From: Rosellinia necatrix
Taxonomy: Eukaryota > Ascomycota > Sordariomycetes > Xylariales > Xylariaceae
Assembly (NCBI GenBank): GCA_021209875.1
Contig: JAGYVD010000006.1
Location: 1,550,001-1,614,000, forward strand
Length of the DNA stretch: 64,000 nucleotides
Direction: 5' to 3'
The position numbers and the translations under genes are program-made. The notes beneath the pieces are model-generated. The model was not told the origin of the DNA, did no database searches, and saw only the letters and a list, made by a program, of their open reading frames with translations. Shown piece by piece: positions 44,668 to 62,800 of this stretch. How positions within the stretch are numbered: position 1 is the stretch's first letter; each line of letters opens with the position of its first letter.

Positions 44668-47600
44668 TCAGGAGGATAAAGCACATAGCGAGGTACCAGC
44701 TGCCCTACGGTGTAGCTCTAGAGATATATTTGTGTATATAAGGACTGAATGCCTCCCACCTAGATGGTAGGCCTAGGAATCAATGATATTGAGCCCTACC
44801 CCTATACTTGGCTATCTACCTGCTACCCAGCTGCTACCTCATAGTGACTAGACCTCACTCTGGGCAATCCCAACATGACAATACTGCTTAAATTTTGGAC
44901 TGATGGCAGCCTTGGCCCAATGTATGATCTCAATAATTTGATCTGGGACAAGCTTCAATCAAGGTATGTCTTCAAATGGGCAGCTGGTTTCAATTATAGC
45001 TTCGCCGATTCCCACAACAGATTCACTCCTACTGGGTGGGCGCCCACTAAGATTAGCCAATGACCAAGTGGTATTGTATAGATGTAGGCTGCACCTGCTC
45101 GGTTTGACTTTTTCTCCATGACGTTCGGGTGATGTTTTGATACAATGTAGGTGCTATGCTGACCTGCAGAAGGATTGTCAAAAAATCGCATAATCGACCC
45201 TATCTGTAGTCAAGATAAAAAAGATGATGTATTAGAAGCGGAGGGATTGATCCCAACAGTCCAGTGGCCCAACCCGAATATAGCACTGGACTTACACGTT
45301 CCCTGCTTGTGTGCCTAATGTACACTTTATCGCCTATTGCGATGAACGAAGATAGTGTACATGATCCTGATTCGTGTTGTAATTTGTGTTGGCCCTTGTC
45401 AGAAGACCATACTGTAGTCACTGTGCTGACCTTGCTGAAGCAAAATGAGGCGGGCATATGAGACATTGGGTGATGTGTGTTTTAAACGAGCCATTTACAA
45501 GTAGAGCCTAGGAATCTATGTGATGTGTGCCAATGTCTGCACGAACAATCCTAGTTGTACGCGCAACAAAGCAACCATTAAGGCTATGCCCTGCCATTAA
45601 CGCCGCTTTCCTTCTTACACACCACAGTCGATCAATAACCTCGACCACCCAATTCTGTAGGTATTAACCTAGGGATATCGAAATTATCTTGGCCTCAAGG
45701 TTTCAATTTATTTATTTCAATATCTTTATCTCCAACCTAATCAAATACATTACCGAGACTGCAAGTCACGTCGATATGCCAACCAACAGCACCAACAAAC
45801 TTCAACCATGGAAACAAATTGGCCCCCAAGGAGCCCCCCAAGTAAACTCGAAGACATTGTTAGACCCAATGAGACAACTATTAGGCCTAAGAAGTTATCG
45901 GAGGATGAATCTATGGTTCTCATAGCACTCACCACGGAGCCATCATTCGTCATTATATCCCCTAGGGATAATTTACCACCGCGGGACCAGATTGATGCCA
46001 AAAACAGGCCTGAAATCAGTGAAGAAAGTCATTGAGACGCCTCGAGATATCATTAAATTATGCCAGACAGTAATGAAACTGGTAAAGCCGAAGTATCTAG
46101 ATTAAGCTTGTGAGAATCCAAGCTGTGACTTGGACTGAGGCTATTGGAAGTCAACCGTGATTTTCAACAGACACAGCTATCACCATTACTATAATACTGT
46201 AAAATGTAGGTGAGTTGCTGGGTTGCTCTAAAACGTCCTGTTTATATTTTACTCTGGACATTTTAGGATAGTTATTATGAGAAAGAAAAGTTTAACGAAA
46301 TACATAACGTATGTGCATAGTATGTGCGTCTGAAACATCCGAACTGAGTTCTATTTCGTGATAGACAGAGTTATTGTGTCGCAAGAGACCAGCGATAACT
46401 TGCAGACTGCCTATTTAATTAGGGGGGTTGTGTAACTGCCTGGGAGTGTTTACCCTACTGGGCTTTGCTGCCTGCTATCCTGGATAAAGTGCAAGTGAAG
46501 GAATGTTGTAGTTCATATCGTTGAGCACTTGCGCCCCTCTTATGATAGTAAGAATGTCCAGAGTAAGGTCTACTCACTATAAAGTAGTAGCTAGGTCGCA
46601 GGTAGATAGCTTAACATAAAAGTAGGGCTTAATATTATTAATTTTTAAGCCTAGTTACTATTTAAATAAACGGCTTTTAATCCTTATATATATAAATATG
46701 CTTCTAGGGCTACTTTTTAAAGTAGCTGGTACCTCGCCATATGATCTATCCACCTGACACCTTTACAAATATAACACACAACCGTATATAATAGGAAAAA
46801 GAGCAAGAAAATACTGAAATTTCCTCTCTCGTTTCAAGCTACTAAGGGTTCACATATATATGCCCCACGCGGTTGCTAGTACAAGGGTGGCCATGTTGAA
46901 TATAAGAAACTCGATATATATATATACTTGTAGCTGATTGGTCTAATCTATTAAAAACGCTCCTATTGGGGTAATGACGTTCCAGCTGTGTATGCAGAGT
47001 AAAAGCTATCGTTATTGCCACAAGTCTAGTGCGTGCACACGTCGAGTTGTAGAGATTAACAGCAAATTGTCTGAGCCATGTGTGGCTGGCAACGCCACAT
47101 ACTGTCTAGTGTACATGCACTTAAGGGATTAGTGGGTTAATTCGGCAAAATATCGGTATAGCCGCCCCGATATGCTGCCTATATATTCATTTAGCACAAG
47201 AATATTTGCCTTCGGGCATTTGGTCAATTTGAAACGATACAGAGAAGATGTGAGTAACCACCCAACTACACCGGTTCGAGTCGGTATGTAAGTACTAACT
47301 TTCCTACAGTAGCATGGCCCCTGCACTAAGGATGACACATGTAATCAAAGAGAAGCAAACCATTTTTTTGGTTTTTATTTTTTTTTACGTCTATTTTGCT
47401 ACTAACATATGATGAACATATGACCTCTTTACCTGGCCACCACCTACCCTCCCACGCCGGCCGCCTCCTAATTCAACCTACGCCTCACTAGAATTACCCA
47501 CGACTTCGACACCCCTCACACCAGCTGTTCATCTAATTCTTTTGAATTCGATTAATTCCGCGCGCTCCACCACTTTTCTTAGTGGCCTAGAAGATGGGCC

Positions 47601-47903
47601 ATACGTCACTGTCTACTCAAGGTAGTAGGTAAGTCAATATTGAGTAAAACACGATGTAGATACCTACCTAGTAAGGCATGCTTTCTACGGTGTGCCTAGG
47701 TTAGACACTTAGGTAGGTAGCTTCACTTGAACTGAAATTTATTAGGAGTCGCTAAAAATGAACAAAGGATCCATATTGTTATATTATCTATGACCCGACC
47801 GCATGCCATGCCAAAAACCACGCGCCCGCCAGATGCTTCGATGATGCCGTAGGTGTCTAGACTACAGGCGTTTTTGATAATAAAATGGCTATTTTAACCC
47901 TCC
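44668..47903. other. AT-biased stretch without recognised gene
   Basis: About 3.2 kb with short, unconvincing ORFs (for example 44875-45063 and 45808-46035, plus strand). From about 46.6 kb the DNA becomes clearly AT-rich, then returns to average near 47.4-47.9 kb just before the AT block. A TAGGTA cluster lies at about 47640-47720. Confidence 0.55.
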
Positions 47904-47918
47904 TGGGCCTCCCACCAC
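47904..47918. repeat. Left copy of 15-bp direct repeat flanking the AT block
   Basis: TGGGCCTCCCACCAC, identical to 54314-54328. The next four bases are ACCT here and CCCT there, giving 18 of 19 identities. It sits within about 40 bp of the left edge of the AT block. Confidence 0.8.
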
Positions 47919-47939
47919 ACCTTTCTTTTTATTTATTAT

Positions 47940-50900
47940 CCGTGCGCAAGCTACTGTTAGTAGCGTTGCTAGCACGCTATTTAAATCTTTAATAACGTTA
48001 AAAACTAGCATAATTTTTATAAAATATTAAAAGCCTGATTAATAATATAAAACTACGTTTATACGTAAAGCTGTATTTATTATATAAAACTTAATAACGC
48101 TGTTATATTTAATTATAATATTTAAAACTAATTATATAAAAGTTTTAATTATTAATACGTTATTACAAGCTAATTTATTATTATTTAAAAACTAAAATTT
48201 AAACAATTTATTTGTTTTAAAACTAAAAATAGCCGGAAAAAATATTTACAACTAAAAATATTGTTTTAAAACTTATTAAACAAATAATACGTTAAAATTA
48301 ATTAAAAAATAAAATTTAATAAAAGTTATTATAACATTAATAATTATTTTTAATAATTTTATCTGCTTTTTAAAAAATATTTAAGCTAGCTATAAATAAA
48401 TAGCAAAAATTATATTAAAATATTAAAACAATATTTAAATGTTTTAATATATATATAATTTAAAAAACTTTACAGCTTTTTTAAACTTGTTAATATATAA
48501 GCAAAAATAAAAATATTTAAATAATTAATATTTATTACAACTATATTTATATATATAAATATAGCAAAATAAAAAATTAAATTAAATTTTAAGCTTGTTT
48601 TAAAATTAAACTAGTTAATTAAAATAAATTAATAGTTTATTTATAGCGCTAATATAACGCTAAATTTTTAAAAGCTTAAAAAAAATATATATTTTTATAT
48701 AATTTAATAATAAAACAGTTAAACTTTATTAATTAATAGTTTTATAATTAAAAAATATTATTTTAAAACTTTTAATTATTTATAAAAGCTATTAAAAACG
48801 TTTAATTTATAAAAATAAACTAAATAATTAAAGCTATAAATTTTATAATAAAAATAAGCTTTTTAAAAATTAAATATTAAAATTATTAAAAACATGTTTA
48901 ATATTTATATAATAAAACTGTTTAAAAATAAATAGTTTATATAGTTTTTTATATTTTTATATTAATTATTAATTATTTTATTAATATATTTATAAATATT
49001 ATTTTAAAATAATTATAATTAAAATTAAAATATAAATAAAAATATTTTAATTAACGCTTATATAGCTAAAAAAAATCGATTTTTAAACAAATAAAATAAT
49101 ATAAGTAGTTATATTTAAAAAGCTTATAAAAAATTTTATTTTTTTTAGCTAATAAGCTGTTTTATAGAAAAAAAACAAATATATATTATTTAATATAATT
49201 TAAAATGCTAAAGCTTTTATACAACTAGATTTTATATTAAAAAACTATTTTATAAAAACTGCAGTATTTATTTTAATATTTACAAGCTAATAAATAACAG
49301 CAGATGTATTTTATTTTTAAAATATATTAATTATTACAGCTTTTTTTTATTTAATTATAAGAACTATTTTTATAAACTACGCAAAATAAACAAAAAATTA
49401 TTTTATTATTTTAAGCTAAAATTAAAACTATTTAAAAATAAAATATAAAAATATAATAATAAAAACTTTTATTATTTATAGCTGTTATAAAAAAAAGCTG
49501 CTATAATTAAACGTTTTAAATAATAAAACAATAATAATAAATGCTAAGCTTTTTTATATTTTTAAAGCAAATATAAAAAAATTTAATATTAAAACTATTA
49601 GTTTATTAATTATAATATTATTAGGCAGAACAACTAAAAATAATAAAAATAATAAAAAATAAATATAAAAAAATAAAAATAAAATTACTGCTATAGCTTT
49701 TCTAACATTTTTATTAATTATTTTTATATTTTTTTTAAATATTAGCTTTAACTGTTTATATATTAGCTAAATATAATATAACTAAACTTATTAGCATTTT
49801 AAAAAACTTTTAAAATTATAAAAAAAAAAACTTCCGGCAAACTTTATAAGCTATTTTATAAAACTAATAATAATTTAAACTTATAATTAAATAATACTAG
49901 CAAAAAAATCCGGCTTAAGCTTTTAAAATAATTAAAATAGCAGTATAAAACATTAAATATAAAACAAATAATTATTTAGTTTTATTTTAAAAATATTAAA
50001 ACAAAAAATCGACGTAATAATAATTATTAAACTATAAATAAATAAAAACGTAAAAAAAACATAAACTTATTAAAAATATAAAAACTATAGATTAATAAAT
50101 ATTTAAAATATAAAAAAAAAATCGACTTAAAATAATAATATATATTAAAATATAAAAAAATTTACAGCAGCATAAAAGCTTTAATATATTATAAAAATTT
50201 AATATAGCTTAATATAAACAGTTATAAATTATTTATATATTATAAAATGTTTAATATAAATATAATAATAAATTATATTATAATATTTAAACTATTTAAA
50301 AACTGCTTAATAATAAGCAATTTAAATATAAAATATTTAAACTAAAAACTTAAAACTATAATTTTATATAATAATTAACATATTTTAAAATAATTAGCTA
50401 AAATAAAAATATATTATATAAAAAGCTGGACAAAACAATTTATAAAGCAGAATATGTTTTAAATATTTTTTTTAAATATTTTTTATTAATAGCTAAATAG
50501 CTAAAAAGCTAAAAATATTTTTAAATTATAAGCTGCTGTTAATTATACTACTATAAAAACCCCTGCTTTTATAAAAAAGCATTAAAAATTTTATTAAAAA
50601 AAAAGCTGTTTAAACTTATAAATTTAATAAATATAAAAATATATATATTATTAAATATTAAAAAATAAAAACATTAAAAATAATAAAAGCTGCTGTAAAA
50701 TTATTTATAACTTTAATAATAAATAATATATAAACTATTAAAATATAAAAAAACAAAAAATAAAACCGTATTATAATAATCGATTAAATATTTTAAAGCT
50801 TATAATAATTTTAAAGTTTTTAAAAATATAAAAAATAAAAAAATAAACGTTAGTTTTTATAATAATTAAACATGTTAAAACAATATATTAATAAAACAGG

Positions 50901-53900
50901 ATTAATAATACTAAAAATAATAAAAACTATTAGAAATAATTAATTAATATAAATAAAAAAGCAATAAAAACATTTTTTTATAAATAAAAATAAAGTTATA
51001 ATAAACATTAAAAAAAGCTAAATATTTTATTAAAAATATTTTAAAATAATTTAACGTTAAAAATAATTTATTTATTTTTAAACTTATTATTTTTAAACTT
51101 TATAAACTTTTAAAACTTACTGCTTTTTAAAACTTATAAAACTTTTAAATTAAATATAACTAATTATAAGTTATTATAAAATATAACAGTTATTATAAAA
51201 AAGCTTATAAATATATAATTAAAATATTTTTAATATTATTAAAAAAACTTAATTATAATTAAATATTTAATAATAGTTTGGCCAGCTATAAATAAATATT
51301 ATAAACAGCTTATAAAAAATGTTTAAAATATAATATATTTTTAAAATTTAAAAAAAATTAATATAATTATATTATTAAAACTAAATAAAACAGACTTTAT
51401 TTTATATAAATTTTAAAAACTAATAGTATTTTTATTTTGTTTAAAAAAAAAACTTAAAAGATTTATAACATGTAAAATAATATAAACTGTTTTAAAAACC
51501 AGCTTTATAAGCTTTTAGCATGCTAAAATAATATTTAAAAGTCTGCTGTTAATTTAACAATTAACTTAATTTATAATATTAAACTAGCTTTAGCTAATAA
51601 AATAATTATAATATTAATTATTATAAACATATAAAAAATATTTAATATATTATTAAAAATAAACTAATAAACAAAATAATAAAATAAAACTAGCTTAAAT
51701 TAATAATTTAAATTATTAAAAACTTTTTAATAAAATAAATAATTATTATATATTTTAAAAACATAAAAACAGATTTTATAAAATTATCTGCAGTATTTTA
51801 TAAAGCTGTTTAATTTTATTAATATTTTATATATTTTATTTATATAAATTAATAAAAAATATTTTAACTAATAAAACTATATTAATAATATTATAGTATT
51901 TATATTAAAAAAACTTTAAAATAAAGCATATATAAAACTAAAAATAAATTAATAAAGTTTTTAAATATAAACATATAAATAAAATTATATTTATATTTAA
52001 AAAATAAAAATAATTTATTTTATATAAAGCTGGACTAGATTTAATTTTATTATTAATTTAAAAAAACTTAAAAATAACGCTAATTTTAATTATTAATTTT
52101 ATTAACTTATAAAAAACTTTAGCGTTATATTAACTAGAAATTTTTTTAAATAAACGTTTAAAGTTCTAGCGTTATATAAAAAAAAAAGCTATAAAAAATA
52201 TAAAAATAATTAATTATATTAAAACTATTTTAGCTGTATTATAAAGCTTACTAGCAGCAGGCTTATATAAAATAATTAAAACTATATTAATATTAATATT
52301 TTTTTATAAAAACAAAATTTAATATAAAAAATATATTAAACTTATAAATAAAATAGTTTTTAGCTGTTAAAAAAACATTAATATTAAACTAAAAAAATAT
52401 ATATAAACTGTTTAATAAGCATTAGTCCACGTAGCATATAATATATTATTTATTTAAAAAATATTTTTTAAAAACAAACTATTTATTGCTAATAATATTT
52501 TAATTATAAATATTATTTTAAAACAAGCTAAAAATAAATAAGCTTTTAAAATTAAAATAGTTTATAAAATATATTTATTAATATTTTATATAGCTTTAAA
52601 ACATATATAATAAAATAAAAAACTAAACAGATTTAAAAAGCTTATATAAACTTATAAATAATAACAAGCTTATTATTAAATATTAAATATATAATATTTT
52701 ATATATTAAAATTTTTAATAAATTAAAAATAAATTTTATAAATAATATTAAAAAAATAAAACAACAAAATATTTAAAAATAGTTTATTAATAAATTAATA
52801 TTTAATATAACTATTTTTTAAACGGCTTAAAATTTTTAATAAACTAAAATATAAATATATTATTTATAAAAAGCTAAAAATAATTGCTAAAAATATATTA
52901 AACTTAATTTTTATAAAATAGTTTTTAATATTAAAACATTAAAAATACTCCAGGCAATTTAAAAACTATTAAGCTTTTTTTATAAAATATAAAATTACGC
53001 TATATATAAATAATATTATAGCTATATAAAACGTTTAAAAAACATGTTTATAACTTTATAATAAGTTTTTATATAAATATATAAAATTATAAATAAAATA
53101 AATATTAAACTATAATAAAACTTAAAATACTATAGTATTAAAAATAATAAACGCGCGGACAAATTAACTAAAAAACGTAAAAAAAAAACTTAAAAACTTT
53201 AAATTAATATTTATAACAACTAAACTTAAAATAATAACTAAAAATTAAATAAAAAAATAGCTAATAAATAAATATTAAATAAAAATATAAACATTTTAAA
53301 CGGTATAAAAGCCGCAGAAATTTTTATAAACTAAATAAATATTTAAAAGCATTTATTTTGCTTAAAAATATTTAGTTTATTATTTAAACATTATATCTAC
53401 TTATAAAAACTATAATTAATATTATAATAAATTTAATTATTATAAAATAAAAATTTACTGCTTTTATATATTTTATTTTTAAAAAAACAAAAAACGCTAA
53501 AATATATACTTTATTATAAAACAGTAATTATAAGCTAAAAAACTAGCTTAAACTATTTAAACTAGTTTTTAAATAAAATAAATTTAAATAAAATAAAAAA
53601 ACTAGCTAATAAAATTATATAATTTAAACTTAAAGTTTTTTATAATAAATATAAATATTAATAATAATTAATTTAAAACTTTATAACGTTTTAAAAATTT
53701 TATTAAACAATTAAATATTTTAGCAAGATCTGTTTTTTTTAATTTAAAAAAATAATGTTATATTAAAAAAACGCTTTTAAACGTTAATAAAAAAAAAAAA
53801 AAAGCAGCAAAAAAAATTAAAAATATAAATCTTTAAAGCTTTAAAAACTAAAATTAAAATAATCGTAATTTTAATTTTATAAGTTTTAATATTATAAAAT

Positions 53901-54230
53901 TAAATTTAATAATAAATTTAAATATTTAAACTAATAAAAATATATATAAAACTTATAAAACTTATAAATATATTATATTTAATTAAACTATATAAATAAT
54001 ATTATTTAAAAATTTATTTAAACAAATATTTTAAACTTATAAAATAAAAATAAACGTTTAAATTTATAAAAATTACTAAAAAACTTAATAATTTAAAAAT
54101 AAAACATATGCTTAAAGTTTAAAAATTAAAATATAATAATTATAAATAATATAATACTAAACTTATAAAAATATAATTTAACATTATATTTATATTTTAT
54201 ACTATATAAATAAAGCTTGCCACGTTTTAA
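47940..54230. repeat. Extreme AT-rich block, probably RIP-mutated repeat
   Basis: About 6.3 kb made almost only of A and T, with no ORF of 60 codons on either strand and sharp borders. TpA is very abundant, as expected for repeat-induced point mutation of a former duplicated element. The few remaining C residues are nearly always preceded by A or G (AGCT, AACT, AACG, AACA) while TC and CC are rare; CpA is still common. The original element cannot be recognised. A 15-bp direct repeat flanks the block. It lies directly 3' of the dimethylglycine dehydrogenase-type gene. Confidence 0.85.
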
Positions 54231-54285
54231 ACCCCTAAGGAGATATACAAAGTAGTAATTAAACGCCCCGTACCGACGTTAAACT

Positions 54286-54313
54286 TAATTTAATTCAATT
54301 TAATTCAATTCAA
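54286..54313. repeat. Short TTTAATTCAA tandem repeat at the AT-block edge
   Basis: Two to three tandem TTTAATTCAA/ATTCAA units immediately before the right direct repeat. Possibly a remnant of the tail of the inserted element. Confidence 0.6.
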
Positions 54314-54328
54314 TGGGCCTCCCACCAC
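54314..54328. repeat. Right copy of 15-bp direct repeat flanking the AT block
   Basis: TGGGCCTCCCACCAC, identical to 47904-47918. It lies 10 bp beyond the stop codon of the minus-strand flavoenzyme gene, so in the gene's 3' flank. Confidence 0.8.
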
Positions 54329-54337
54329 CCCTCCGCC

Positions 54338-58590
<4,253 letters not shown>

Positions 58591-61067
58591 CTAAAACTGA
58601 CTGAATTGTACATTGCCGTGTGTCCCTCCCTCCCACCAGGGTGCGCCCTTCTCGCCGTCGTTCATGCCGGATTGGGTATCGAGCCAGCCTAGGTCGCCCA
58701 GGCCGCCGAACTGGGAGGGGTCCGCATACAGCCAGGGGGTGGTGTTGAAGGTTAGGTTGTCGCTTGGCTCGAATGACGAGGAGGGCTCGTGCCAGACCGT
58801 CTGCTTTGAGGCCTGTCGCGACGCTTGCCGCGACGCCTCCGCCTGGTCTGGCTTCACGTTTGCCCGGCGCGATAGCGAAGGGGCGTCTTGGCCCCCGTCG
58901 GCCGTGTCTACTTTGATCTCGGGCGAGGTGGCGACATCGATCTCGAGAGTGGAGTTCTCGCCCAGGTCCTCCTGGGGGATGTCGGGGGCGATGGAGTGGT
59001 GCAGCAGGTCTACCGGGGGGATCTCTTCACAGTCGGCGACGCAATTGAATTGTAGGATATCCCACATGAGAGGCACGCTGAGATAGAGCTTGGACGGGAT
59101 CCATTCATCCATGTCAATGTTCTGTGACGAGCCGCCCGCGATCCGTGTCATGGTATCCAGATTGCGATCCTGGGAATTATTAGGCTGCGACGATCGCTTT
59201 GACGGAAGAGGAGAGACACGACATACCAGAGCGGCGCAAGCCGGGGAGAAGTGTAAGAAGCTCTTTAGGAACCTTCTACATTTAGCGAAATCCGTCTTGG
59301 ACTTCTGTTTGAGTCCGGCGGCGGCAGCGCAGCAGTAGTATAGATGCACCGTGGCGGCGATGGCGGCTATGTGCCCCATAAACGGATCGACGAGTGGTAC
59401 TTGCTTGTCTACAATCATGTCGATCATTCGGACAATCCAGGTAGCGTGCAGTAGCGCAAGCTCAGACGATCTTTTCCAGAACGTATTTGGGATGGCTAGG
59501 TTCGGGTTGTGCTGAGCCCCGACGATATAAAGGAACGGATGGTTCAACACCGTAGGTATGGCATGATACGTGAACTGTTCCTTCAACCACGGCGCCCAAT
59601 AGTCGAGGTTCCTTCTCAGCTCTTCCACAGTGCGCGCATAGAACTTGACCGAGTCATATCTGTGGCAGATGGGAATCCTGTTCTCGGTCTCCATAAAGTC
59701 GGATTGCACCACGGCGTACGTCGAGTCATGTCGCCACGGCTCCTTTAGTATGTTGTGGGCGCAATCTGAGACGAATTTCCTCACGCGACTCCAGACCCAT
59801 CCGAGATGGAGGCCAGTATTCCAGATACCCGGCTCCATCGAATCAGCAGTACCTTGGTTCTCGGCCGGTAGAGTAGGCGTCATTGGATTGAACGGGGAAG
59901 AGGAATAAGGAGGTCTGTTAACGTCGCCGAACATGCTTAGGACTCCTGTTTGACGGCCGTATAGTTGTTCAAGTATCTGAAGGCTCCAAAAGAGCCTCTT
60001 CTTCCGCTCCTTGGTTGGGTCTTCGATGGTATAGGACGATTCAAGGTCCAGCATAGCGGACCGGCAAAGCTGAAGAGCAAGCCCGACATGGAATTGGCCG
60101 AGACTAATGTTTCCATCTGTATGCGCGTCAGCCCGTATGTCCCCCCCTGGCGTTGGCCGCGGGATGAGTCGCACCGAGAAAGAAGGAATATGAGAGTAAG
60201 CATAAACTTTCGATCGTCTCTAGTATCACCGTACCATTGGCGATACGAAGCATAATTAGCGGCCTTACATTATGGCCATAGAGTTGTAAGTGATCGCGCT
60301 TATTAGAAAACCGTGCGGTTAAGAAGAGAATGCTGCAGATGAGCTCAAGAGGAAGTGAGTTGTAGTTAGTCACGTCTTCGCGCTCAAAACACCAAATAGG
60401 CTGCCTGTGACAATACTTGAAATAGAGATGGATCCCGGTCGCGGTATCCGCGGGCCCCGGGCGTGTGTCTCCATATTCGGATTCGGAATGGGTGATAGAG
60501 AGGTGCCTAGCAAGATATCTCGGCCGCTCAGGCCCCGGAGCAGGGGATTCGGAAGCCTCCGATGCGGCGGCGATATCTTCAGGTGTCTGCTCTTGAGACG
60601 ATGGTTTCGCATACTCCGCCGGTCTGTTGCAAGCAATCAGATGAGAAAATGAGAGCTGGGCTGTGATTTTTTTTTGGGGGGAACAGTGATCCGTACAAGC
60701 GTCCTTTCAAGATGAGGTCTAACTTCTCCTCTAATGTCGCCAGCCTCTCCTCCTATTGATTGTCAAGGGGACATTCATCAATGGGGTTTTGTGCCGCGTA
60801 TAATACCGATGGACCGCCACGTGGGGGGGGCTTGATCAGGGGGGAATAAGAACAAGACTGTTTGAGGCGGGTGCAGCTAGAGCAGGCCGGCTTTTCGCCG
60901 GGACACCTCGTCTTCTTTCTCCTGTATCGAGGTCAGTCTGCGGTGGCGACTAAACGGGGGGCAAACAAGTGTAATCAACGGCAGCTCGGCACGAACCTAC
61001 AGGGAAGACAGGCATGGTGTGAACGTCGTCTGCCACGAGTGTTCGTACTTTCGCCGGGTGGTGTCAT
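58591..61067 (-). CDS. Zn2Cys6 transcription factor with fungal-specific MHR domain
   Basis: Six exons by hand: 61067-60997, 60921-60807, 60752-60697, 60623-60235, 60116-59227 and 59169-58591, 699 aa in one frame. The first junction completes a perfect binuclear cluster CX2CX6CX6CX2CX6C (C20, C23, C30, C37, C40, C47; HACLPCRRKKTRC then CSSCTRLKQSC). A short coiled coil (EERLATLEEKLDLILKG, about 63-79) is the usual dimerisation element. The middle homology region starts near GIHLYFKYCHRQPIWCFERE and runs through LRIANDGNISLGQFHVGLAL and ERKKRLFWSLQILEQLYGRQ. The C-terminus is acidic and aromatic (SDNLTFNTTPWLY), as in activation domains. Intron 59170-59226 is 57 nt, in frame, with GTATGT and CCCAG. 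It lies between the Rieske and flavoenzyme genes and is the natural candidate regulator of both; inducer unknown. Confidence 0.9.
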
Positions 61068-61689
61068 CAAGGCCAGGAGACTGGTGTCCAGAGGAAGTCG
61101 GCCGGCGGAGAGGAATCTAGGTTGTCCGAGGCCGTGTAGGAACTTGCGTCGACCCAAGGAGTGGACTATAACTGTATACTTAGCGCGTGGGGGGTGGTTC
61201 GCTGAGGAGACGGCTCCATCTGGGCTCCATATCCGGGTTCTAGACCGAGGACGCTGCCTTGTTATCATGCGGAGTAGCGAACGCCGATCCGCTGATCCTG
61301 TGACCAAAGTCAAGTCACATCGCCGTCGTGGCTTGGAAGGCGAGGCATAGACGCGCCAGAGCCAGAAACTGTCAGCTAGACGCCGCTGCCACTAATGCAA
61401 ACCCCAGAACGGGCTCGAGAGGCGAGGGCCAAAAGATATTCACGTGTGTGCCTATAGGTCAGGGTCCAAGGGCCAAGGGGCCAAGGCCAAGGCCACAACG
61501 TCAACCTCCCCCGCCCCCAATGTACCTCTATGTTACCTCTATGCCGCCATGTAGGTATGTGCACGACTAATGGACAGCGAATTGTCAGCCATAGCGCCCC
61601 TTGCGCCTCTCTGTCTCTGCCCACCAGCACAAGTATAAGTGACTACCTAGGCAACTACCCCATACTATCTATAACTACCAGGATGCCAT

Positions 61690-61725
61690 GGGAGGCGGAT
61701 GGGAGGCGGATGGGAGGCGGATGGG
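61690..61725. repeat. 11-bp tandem repeat, three copies
   Basis: Three perfect copies of GGGAGGCGGAT followed by GGG. Confidence 0.85.
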
Positions 61726-62300
61726 ATGTACCTTGTATCTCTTGATCTGCATCTGGGAAAGGCTTGAGCCGCTATTCTTAGCCCCAGCAAGCACACCACA
61801 CCATACTACGTATGAATATATGTACGTCGTTATGTCCTCTCTCGAATTTACCGACGGCCGCCGAAGCCGGTGATAAGGTGTGTGCTCGGGGAACCCCTGC
61901 TGAACGTGAGACAACGCCGCGACCACACGGGCTTAGCCCGCCGCTTTAGCTGCCGTGCTATCGTTCACCATTCCTATTTATCTTCTTAGTAAGTTCCTAT
62001 CATCTCGGAACGGCGACTGATTACGTGTCGCAAACAATGCTGTTGAGGTAAACAGGTGCCATCGCCTGGTTGGTAGACAAGGCACCTCGGATGGACTCCT
62101 CGGATGTGCCCCCTCCCAGACGAGCGGAGTCGACTTCGCTACCAGGTGCGCGGTGATGCGATAATGGGTGAAAAGCCCTATCGCACAGATATTCGGTAGT
62201 TGACTCCACGATCTCGTAGTGGCAACGGTAATAAATGGCGCATGGTCGCTCGCTTTTTATAACTACCGACTTTGTGGGTAAGGTGACGTAGCGAATCATC

Positions 62301-62382
62301 ACACACTTACATACACTTACACACACACTTACACACACACTTACACGCACTTACACGCATTTACACATACACACACACACAC
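62301..62382. repeat. (CA)n / ACTTACAC compound repeat
   Basis: Alternating ACTTAC and CACACA units ending in a pure CA run. Confidence 0.8.
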
Positions 62383-62800
62383 CTGTATCCATGCTATTCG
62401 CTGTGGTTGGTCGGACAGGGAACAGATAGGTAAAGTTGGCCTACTACCTCGGTAGTATTTCTCGTCCAAACAATGCGGTATAGATAGGTAGTTGTTATCA
62501 ATCTCATAGTATGCTTGCTAGGTACCCAAGGTCCAATGCTCCCTCCCCCCGCCTCCCAAAAAATAAAACCCAAATACGCTGAACCGAGAGCGCGACCCCT
62601 TCACTCAAATAGGCATCGTGATGCGAATCCGCCCAAATGTACCCTTTTTCGTACAACGATAAAAAAAAAAAAAAAAACTCCCGCTTGCAAAACCCAAAAG
62701 AAATGCCCTATGGATAAAATAACAAACACTATATATACCCGCAATGTGACGACAGCGTAGTAATAACGACGACAATGACAGACACGTAGACAGACTGGCT

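Noticed and set aside
45808..46035. 75-codon plus-strand ORF (METNWPPRSPPSKLED...)
   Set aside because: Begins with ATG and is not strongly biased, but it is short, without family or splice partners, and lies in AT-rich relic DNA. Not supported as a gene.
47940..54230. Centromere or mitochondrial insertion as an explanation of the AT block
   Set aside because: Too short for a filamentous-fungal centromere core, and it lacks any mitochondrial gene, ORF or tRNA. The direct repeats and sharp borders fit a mutated insertion better.
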